A stretch of 18,037 nucleotides of DNA from positions 5,435 through 23,471 of the forward strand of contig PCSX01000023.1 in assembly GCA_002772495.1 (NCBI GenBank). The letters run 5' to 3'. This document shows positions 15,301-18,037 of the stretch, piece after piece (position 1 is the first letter of the stretch; every line of letters begins with the position of its first letter). Source of the stretch: Candidatus Vogelbacteria bacterium CG22_combo_CG10-13_8_21_14_all_37_9 (GTDB lineage Bacteria; Patescibacteriota; Minisyncoccia; Phycocordibacterales; XYD1-FULL-46-19). Below the pieces are notes generated by a model. That model made no database searches, was not told where the DNA came from, and worked only from the letters and a program-made list of their open reading frames with translations. Made by a program: the position numbers and the translations under genes.

Positions 15301-15425
15301 TCAGCCCAAACTTTCTGCCATTTAGTTTCTATTTTTTGATGCGGATAATTCTGACCAGCTAGTTTTGTAGCCGGAGAAATTTTAGCAGTTTTAATTTTAG
15401 TTTTAGAAATTTTAACTTTAGACAT
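12315..15425 (-). CDS. leuS: Leucyl-tRNA synthetase with an inserted RBBP9-like serine hydrolase domain
   Basis: Class I synthetase that charges tRNA-Leu. 1036 residues against the usual 800-880. All standard parts are there: PYPSGEGLHVGH (64-75, HIGH motif); zinc-type cysteines C182, C185, C199, C202; editing domain with FTTRPDTLFGATY (444-456) and AVPAHDQRD (543-551); a second cysteine set C646, C649, C698, C701; KMSKR (813-817) in place of KMSKS; and the C-terminal domain beginning near IIIQINGKVRDSF. Between GAEIDFPLANK and KIKIFTTRPDT, about residues 261-439, a foreign domain is inserted. It begins RHYVLLPGFASNSKRSFFPW, carries the nucleophile elbow GHSWG (S329), and has a candidate acid D396 and base H424. 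Order and spacing match RBBP9/YdeN-type alpha/beta hydrolases. The frame is unbroken. It lies 14 nt after the four-helix membrane protein gene. Confidence 0.96.
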   Translation of the reverse strand: MSKVKISKTKIKTAKISPATKLAGQNYPHQKIETKWQKVWAEKKIYQTNDKSSKPKAYVLDMFPYPSGEGLHVGHILGYTATDIYSRYLRMTGNNVLHPMGWDAFGLPAENFALKHKVNPAVSTKKNIDNFRRQIKSIGLSYDWSREINTTNPDYYRWTQWIFLQLYKQGLAYESYEPINWCPSCQTGLANEDLEDGKCERCGTVVEKKPMRQWVLKITNYAERLLTDLDQLKWPESVKEAQRNWIGKSEGAEIDFPLANKRHYVLLPGFASNSKRSFFPWLKRELEAKGHSVQALDLPDARIPNIANQIEAVLKQVKFGPDTILVGHSWGAVVALKILEKLKTPIAGTILVAGLIEPAVKNRESWPLRLIFNWRFTWPKIKKNAGWVKILRDLKDPLIADNQGLRIQQELGGDLIEFEAEKAHVCGKVEPVVLEHCLEKIKIFTTRPDTLFGATYLVLAPEHQIIQNLIRQPSKKIKNLPAIKNYLTKTKKRTEIERTAEGRDKTGVKIEGLEAINPANGEIIPIYIADYVLVDYGFGAIMAVPAHDQRDWVFAKKFKLPIKLVIWDRQKLTDKSSQIVEDVLEQAYVGEGILVNSDNFSGLSNQKAKIAITKFVRGHLVTKYKLRDWVFSRQRYWGEPIPIIHCANCVLNNPVGRGIVPVPEKDLPVKLPVVKSYAPTGTGESPLADITNWVRVKCPVCGAWAKRETNTMPQWAGSSWYYLRFIDPTNKKFLADPKKLQAWLGAGSPLRNLSQANIGGVSMYVGGVEHATRHLIYARFWHKFLFDLKIAPGSEPFSQLKNQGLVLGPDGRKMSKRWSNVINPDDVVRDYGADSLRLYEMFMGPFEQSKNWNSDNLMGVRRFLDRVWRLSFKVSKTDIKIASDLESLQQKTIQKVSQDIENFSFNTAVSTLMIMANNLELAETISRSLFKDFLKLLAPLAPHLTEELWSNLGEKRSIHLATWPIFEPSKIKINSFKIIIQINGKVRDSFQVEVGTSEAEIKKLALLRPIIIQWTKDQKISRMVYVPDKLLNLVLA
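14110..14645 (-). other. Inserted RBBP9/YdeN-like alpha/beta hydrolase domain within leuS
   Basis: Codons for LeuRS residues 261-439. About 179 residues, the length of a whole stand-alone RBBP9-family protein. It has an oxyanion-type LLPGF at the first strand, FFPWLKRELEAKGHSVQALD as in the family, DTILVGHSWGAVVALKILE around the nucleophile S329, TILVAGL on the next strand, D396 in LKDPLI and H424 in EKAHVCG. All three triad positions are filled, so it may be active. Its substrate is unknown. Confidence 0.85.
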
Positions 15426-15439
15426 ACACCAACAAAAAT

Positions 15440-15994
15440 TTAGTCCTGGAATTTTTTAACACCGAGCCAAATTAAGAAAGCTAAAGCTAAGGCTAGAATA
15501 ATTACTCGCCAATAATCATTAAGGATAGACCAGTAACGTATAGAAGCAATAATGAAAGATAACAAACCGCCCAAAGACAGTCCGGAAGAGACAACTACTG
15601 CCGAGTTAGTTAAAGCAAAACCAATCCCCACTGAAACGGCACCTAAAACGATCAAAACAATAAAAGCGTTGCGATCGTAAGACTTTCGAGCCTCATCATA
15701 TTTTTTTTGACAAGTAAAATTAGGGTCACAGTAACCAGTCGTTCGAGGAGTGGAGATTTCAACTGGTACTGGCATTCTCAAATTTTTATTATAAGACTGA
15801 TCTTCGGTCCAAGCTCCACCACCAGCCACACATTGTTTCTGATCTTGAGGAACCACTTTTACTTGTTCATTTTTACAAAAATCTTGATATTGAGGTTCCT
15901 GATAAACTAATTGTAAAGAAAAATTAAAAAAAAGATTGAGCACAATGACAATAGCGATAATGAGAGCCCAACGTAAAATTAAAGGATTTTTCAT
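15440..15994 (-). CDS. Four-helix membrane protein of unknown function
   Basis: 184 residues. One transmembrane helix at about 8-32, then a loop of about 75 residues containing four cysteines (C40, C56, C90, C95, in FCKNEQ, KQCVAGGGAW, GYCDPNFTC), then three closely spaced helices at about 108-128, 131-152 and 160-180. The cysteines sit in the part expected outside the cell and could form two disulfides. Proteins of this layout, with a W-rich GGxW segment and paired CD/C motifs, are familiar to me from CPR genomes, where they carry no known function. It is the first gene of the transcript leading into leuS, with a clear extended -10 promoter upstream. No Shine-Dalgarno sequence before the ATG. 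Confidence 0.75.
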   Translation of the reverse strand: MKNPLILRWALIIAIVIVLNLFFNFSLQLVYQEPQYQDFCKNEQVKVVPQDQKQCVAGGGAWTEDQSYNKNLRMPVPVEISTPRTTGYCDPNFTCQKKYDEARKSYDRNAFIVLIVLGAVSVGIGFALTNSAVVVSSGLSLGGLLSFIIASIRYWSILNDYWRVIILALALAFLIWLGVKKFQD

Positions 15995-16024
15995 AAAAAT
16001 AAATTAATTATTAATATAACAAAA

Positions 16025-16052
16025 ATAATACCACAACTTAGACTTAATTCAA
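16025..16052 (-). promoter_or_regulatory. Predicted promoter for the four-helix protein and leuS
   Basis: Minus strand TTGAAT (16047-16052), 16-nt spacer, TATTAT (16025-16030) with TGG directly upstream (extended -10). It is back to back with the plus-strand promoter at 16064-16092; the two -35 boxes are 11 nt apart, so the promoters are divergent and could influence each other. Confidence 0.55.
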
Positions 16053-16063
16053 ATTGCTAAAAT

Positions 16064-16092
16064 TTGACAATAGTTAAAATTCTGTTTATTGT
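16064..16092 (+). promoter_or_regulatory. Predicted promoter for the 91-aa plus-strand gene
   Basis: Perfect TTGACA -35 box (16064-16069), 17-nt spacer, TATTGT -10 box (16087-16092, four of six consensus bases). Transcription would start near 16099, leaving a leader of about 47 nt before the ATG at 16147. Confidence 0.6.
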
Positions 16093-16146
16093 TAAAAATA
16101 GATTGGTCTAAACTAATAACGATAAACAACGGGAAGGGTGCTCAAA

Positions 16147-16422
16147 ATGAATGATATCATTCTGCCGGCGCGTTTTGAAATGTTTGACGATAATTCCCAC
16201 GGCTGGATTATTTATTCAGACAGAAGAAGATCAAAATCGAGCAGAACAATGCTAGAAGCGTTCATTCAAGTAGATTATCTATTCGAAAAAGGTGAACTAC
16301 TTGAAATAGAAGCAATCGAATTGCTCAAACAAATCGCCGATTCAGATCTTCCTCCATTTCCATATGATGAAATGAATATGGCTTTAATCTCCCATTCTCG
16401 TTTCGTTCATAGCCTTAATTGA
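16147..16422 (+). CDS. Hypothetical protein, 91 residues, unknown family
   Basis: I do not recognise this protein. It begins MNDIILPARFEMFDDNSHGW, has an arginine/serine-rich stretch near residues 26-33, a likely amphipathic helical centre (LEAFIQVDYLFEKGELLEIE, then AIELLKQIADSD), and ends FPYDEMNMALISHSRFVHSLN. It is acidic overall, with no membrane helix and no cysteine. ATG 16147-16149 is preferred over a GTG at 16138 because GGGAAGGG lies 8 nt upstream, the best Shine-Dalgarno sequence in the window. It has its own TTGACA promoter and a palindromic terminator, so it is a complete single-gene unit on the opposite strand to its large neighbours. Four arginines are AGA codons. These traits suggest a gene acquired separately. 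Confidence 0.8.
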   Translation: MNDIILPARFEMFDDNSHGWIIYSDRRRSKSSRTMLEAFIQVDYLFEKGELLEIEAIELLKQIADSDLPPFPYDEMNMALISHSRFVHSLN

Positions 16423-16433
16423 GGCTTTACTTT

Positions 16434-16463
16434 CCCCGCAAAATCAAGCTTGATTTTGCGGGG
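16434..16463 (+). terminator. Palindromic terminator-like hairpin after the 91-aa gene
   Basis: A perfect 30-nt palindrome with 15-nt arms (CCCCGCAAAATCAAG and its complement) 11 nt after the TGA at 16420-16422. The base is GC-rich and is followed by ATTCGTTTT, a broken T tract, so it is a plausible if imperfect Rho-independent terminator for the plus-strand gene. Confidence 0.65.
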
Positions 16464-16490
16464 ATTCGTTTTACTTAGATCCTAAACTCT

Positions 16491-16519
16491 ATGACACTGC
16501 CATCTTCACATGGTACAAT
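16491..16519 (+). promoter_or_regulatory. Strong predicted promoter for the 56-aa membrane peptide
   Basis: ATGACA (16491-16496, five of six), 17-nt spacer, TACAAT (16514-16519, five of six) with TGG directly upstream (extended -10). The -10 box ends 6 nt before the ATG at 16526, so transcription is expected to begin at the start codon itself. Confidence 0.65.
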
Positions 16520-16525
16520 ATTGCC

Positions 16526-16696
16526 ATGAGGTTTATACTTAAAATAATTCAAGTTCTGTTTATCATATACATTGTCATCGGAGTTATTCTACTCCTAATA
16601 ACTTTTCCGCCTGAATCATTTTCAGAAGTTTTAATGACTGTTTTTGCTTGGCCATACTATGTACTCCTAGGTTTTGTGGCTGCGAGTCTTCTTTAG
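16526..16696 (+). CDS. Small two-helix membrane protein, 56 residues
   Basis: An open frame from ATG 16526-16528 to TAG 16694-16696. It encodes a short hydrophobic protein starting MRFILKIIQVLFIIYIVIGV: helix one spans about 3-26, a short polar turn TFPPESFSE follows, and helix two spans about 34-55 and ends the protein at ASLL. No Shine-Dalgarno sequence is present, but a near-consensus promoter is placed so that the mRNA would be leaderless. Its TAG overlaps the TAA of ychF on the opposite strand, so the genes converge tail to tail. The coherent two-helix pattern and the promoter support a real gene. Function is unknown; a small regulator, a toxin-like peptide or an immunity peptide are all possible, with no evidence to choose. 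Confidence 0.6.
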   Translation: MRFILKIIQVLFIIYIVIGVILLLITFPPESFSEVLMTVFAWPYYVLLGFVAASLL

Positions 16697-17787
16697 ATCT
16701 TAAACTCAATCACATCACCATCTTTGACGAGGTAGTCCTTGCCTTCGGTTCGTAATAAACCTTTTTCTCGAGCTTGAGCATAAGAACCGGCATTAAGTAA
16801 ATCTTGATAGCCAATTATTTCGGCTCGAATAAATTTCTCTTGAAAATCGCTATGAATCGCTGAACCAGCTTCTGGAGCAGTCGAACCTTTTTTAATTGTC
16901 CAAGCTCGAGTCTCATCGATCCCAGTGGTGAAAAAAGTGATTAAACCCAGTAATTTATAAGACGCAGTAATGAGATCATTGATTCCGTCATCAACGACTC
17001 CTAATTCTTGTTTAAATTCTGCTCGATCGCCGACTTCCAACTCAGCTAACTCCCCTTCTATTTTAGCATCAACAATCACCCACTGGGCTTTTAAATTTTT
17101 TAAATAAACAAAAACTGGTTCCAAATCAATAGTCTCAGCCCCCTGCTTTTTATTTAAGACATACAAAATTGGTTTGGCCGACAATAGATGCAAACTTTTT
17201 AAAATCTTCAATTCCTCATCCTTATAAACTTGAGTTTGTAGAGATGAGGAATTTATTAACTGACCGGCTTTGAGTGATATTTCTAATTTTTCTAATAAGG
17301 CTTGTTCAAATAAGGCTAGCTTATCACCCCGTTTGGCATCGCGAGCGACAGTAGTAAGTCGTTTAGCGACAGTTTGTAAATCAGCTAAAATTAATTCTAA
17401 ATTAATAGTTTCAATATCAGAAATAGGATCTGGTTGACCAGAAACATGAATAATATTTTTATCAATAAAAACTCGCACCACTTCCGCAATCGCATCCACT
17501 TCGCGAATATGGGACAAAAATTGATTACCCAAACCTTCACCATCAGAAGCACCTTTGACCAAGCCGGCGATATCGACAAATTCGATCACGGCCGGAATTT
17601 TTTTAGCTGATTGAGAAAAAGTATTGAGTTGCTCAACTCGTTCATCCGGCACCGGGACAATTCCCACCGCTGGGTCAATAGTACAAAAAGGATAATTTTC
17701 CGCCGGCACCCCTTTTTGAGTTAAAGCATTAAAAAGCGTGGACTTCCCCACGTTTGGCAAACCGACAATTCCGATAGAAAGTGACAT
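16693..17787 (-). CDS. ychF: Ribosome-associated ATPase/GTPase YchF (Obg-like)
   Basis: P-loop enzyme of the Obg family that binds ribosomes and acts in translation and stress responses. 364 residues, the usual length. The P loop is GLPNVGKST (9-17), the G3 motif DIAG (72-75) is followed by LVKGASDGEGLGNQFLSHIR (76-95) as in all YchF proteins, and the C-terminal TGS domain occupies about 280-364 (FFTTGIDETRAWTIKKGSTA, ending VKDGDVIEFKI). The specificity motif, normally NxxE in YchF, reads NKKQ (212-215), with Gln replacing Glu. The start at 17787 aligns with the family N terminus. Just upstream is a small ORF repeating this N terminus. The stop overlaps that of the plus-strand membrane peptide. 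Confidence 0.97.
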   Translation of the reverse strand: MSLSIGIVGLPNVGKSTLFNALTQKGVPAENYPFCTIDPAVGIVPVPDERVEQLNTFSQSAKKIPAVIEFVDIAGLVKGASDGEGLGNQFLSHIREVDAIAEVVRVFIDKNIIHVSGQPDPISDIETINLELILADLQTVAKRLTTVARDAKRGDKLALFEQALLEKLEISLKAGQLINSSSLQTQVYKDEELKILKSLHLLSAKPILYVLNKKQGAETIDLEPVFVYLKNLKAQWVIVDAKIEGELAELEVGDRAEFKQELGVVDDGINDLITASYKLLGLITFFTTGIDETRAWTIKKGSTAPEAGSAIHSDFQEKFIRAEIIGYQDLLNAGSYAQAREKGLLRTEGKDYLVKDGDVIEFKI

Positions 17788-17798
17788 ATATAGTAAGT

Positions 17799-17885
17799 TT
17801 ATGACCCACGCTTGCCCCGTAGACAGACCTGCTGTTTTTTGGGGTTTGGCAAACCAACAATTCCAATATTAAGAGTATTCGTCAT
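17799..17885 (-). pseudogene. Short ORF duplicating the ychF N terminus (remnant or leader peptide)
   Basis: Reads ATG to TAA as 28 residues. The first part, MTNTLNIGIVGLPN, matches the YchF start MSLSIGIVGLPN, and the DNA over GGAATTGT-GGTTTGCCAAAC is identical except for one base. After this the sequence diverges into PKKQQVCLRGKRGS and stops, losing the P-loop lysine and serine. It is in a different frame from ychF and ends 11 nt before the ychF ATG. It begins right after a predicted promoter, so it may be transcribed and translated as a leader. Either a decayed partial duplication or a functional leader peptide. Confidence 0.6.
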
Positions 17886-17894
17886 ACGTTGCAA

Positions 17895-17922
17895 ATTATA
17901 CATTTTTTGAGATTTTTCTCAA
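17895..17922 (-). promoter_or_regulatory. Predicted promoter for ychF with an inverted repeat over the -35 region
   Basis: Minus strand TTGAGA (17917-17922), 16-nt spacer, perfect TATAAT (17895-17900). The -35 box is one arm of an inverted repeat, TTGAGA and TCTCAA with a 4-nt centre (17907-17922). The start point is predicted at or 1-3 nt before the ATG of the small ORF at 17885. Confidence 0.55.
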
Positions 17923-17981
17923 CAAGATTTTACAACCTTTATCCTCGTATAGTGTATTTACCATACATAGATTTAAGTAAT

Positions 17982-18037
17982 ATGATTAACGCCATTACTA
18001 TCACAATACAGTTTTTAGTGGTATGGTGTATATACAT
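17982..18037 (+). CDS. Possible start of a plus-strand ORF running off the right edge
   Basis: A frame opening at ATG 17982 remains open for 18 codons to the edge and reads as a hydrophobic start, MINAITITIQFLVVWCIY, like a membrane anchor. There is no Shine-Dalgarno sequence and no convincing promoter, and so short a frame can be chance. Recorded only as a lead. Confidence 0.22.
   Translation, partial: MINAITITIQFLVVWCIY

Noticed and set aside
12315..15425. LeuRS insert as an assembly chimera or frameshift artefact
   Set aside because: The frame is continuous, both LeuRS halves are complete and in register, and base composition looks like the rest of the gene. Reads would be needed for proof.
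16138..16146. GTG start for the 91-aa gene
   Set aside because: It overlaps the strong GGGAAGGG sequence itself; the ATG at 16147 has that motif at the right distance.
17940..18037. Repeats ACCATAC/GTATGGT near the right edge
   Set aside because: Only 7-nt arms, widely spaced; expected by chance in A/T-rich DNA.
1..18037. CRISPR arrays, tRNA or rRNA genes, insertion sequences
   Set aside because: No regularly spaced direct repeats, no cloverleaf-like sequence in the gaps, no transposase-like reading frame.
1..18037. Alternative genetic code (UGA recoding known in some CPR lineages)
   Set aside because: Proteins align over full length without internal UGA, and UGA serves as the stop of the 91-aa gene.

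Overview
The window looks like a stretch of a small, AT-rich bacterial chromosome from the Candidate Phyla Radiation (Patescibacteria), possibly the Microgenomates side; the sub-lineage is a guess. Reasons: very tight packing on one strand, a minimal set of information-processing genes, an alanyl-tRNA synthetase that ends after its editing domain, and several families I associate with these genomes (a membrane-anchored baseplate-J-like protein, a PilM/FtsA-like ATPase, a sigma-region-4 plus HARE-HTH protein, a four-helix protein with conserved-looking cysteines). Stops are standard (TAA, TAG, TGA), so I see no recoding.

Layout on the minus strand, in transcription order from high to low coordinates. 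(1) ychF (16693-17787), preceded by a short ORF (17799-17885) that copies its first codons. (2) A four-helix membrane protein (15440-15994) and leuS (12315-15425); the LeuRS carries a complete-looking serine hydrolase domain spliced into the hinge of its editing domain. (3) A sigma-region-4/HARE-HTH protein (11223-12257) with its own promoter, ended by a 19-bp hairpin. (4) A close-set run: membrane protein (9968-11149), mltG, a DEDDh exonuclease, mnmA and alaS (down to 5391). (5) A PilM-like ATPase and a baseplate-J-like membrane protein (2786-5329). (6) The alpha-operon core infA-rpmJ-rpsM-rpsK-rpsD-rpoA, rpoA running off the left edge.

The only convincing plus-strand genes are a 91-aa protein of unknown family (16147-16422) and a 56-aa membrane peptide (16526-16696) whose stop codon overlaps the ychF stop on the other strand. 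The first of these is also the only gene with a strong Shine-Dalgarno sequence.

The most interesting items are the LeuRS-hydrolase fusion; a 68-nt palindromic element inserted in frame in mnmA, similar in style to Rickettsia palindromic elements; the partial duplicate of the ychF 5' end; a promoter whose -10 box lies in the loop of a terminator hairpin; and promoters placed so that the mRNA should start at or near the start codon. Most minus-strand genes lack a Shine-Dalgarno sequence, which fits leaderless or coupled initiation. No tRNA, rRNA, CRISPR array or insertion sequence was seen, and no gene-free stretch exceeds 300 bases.
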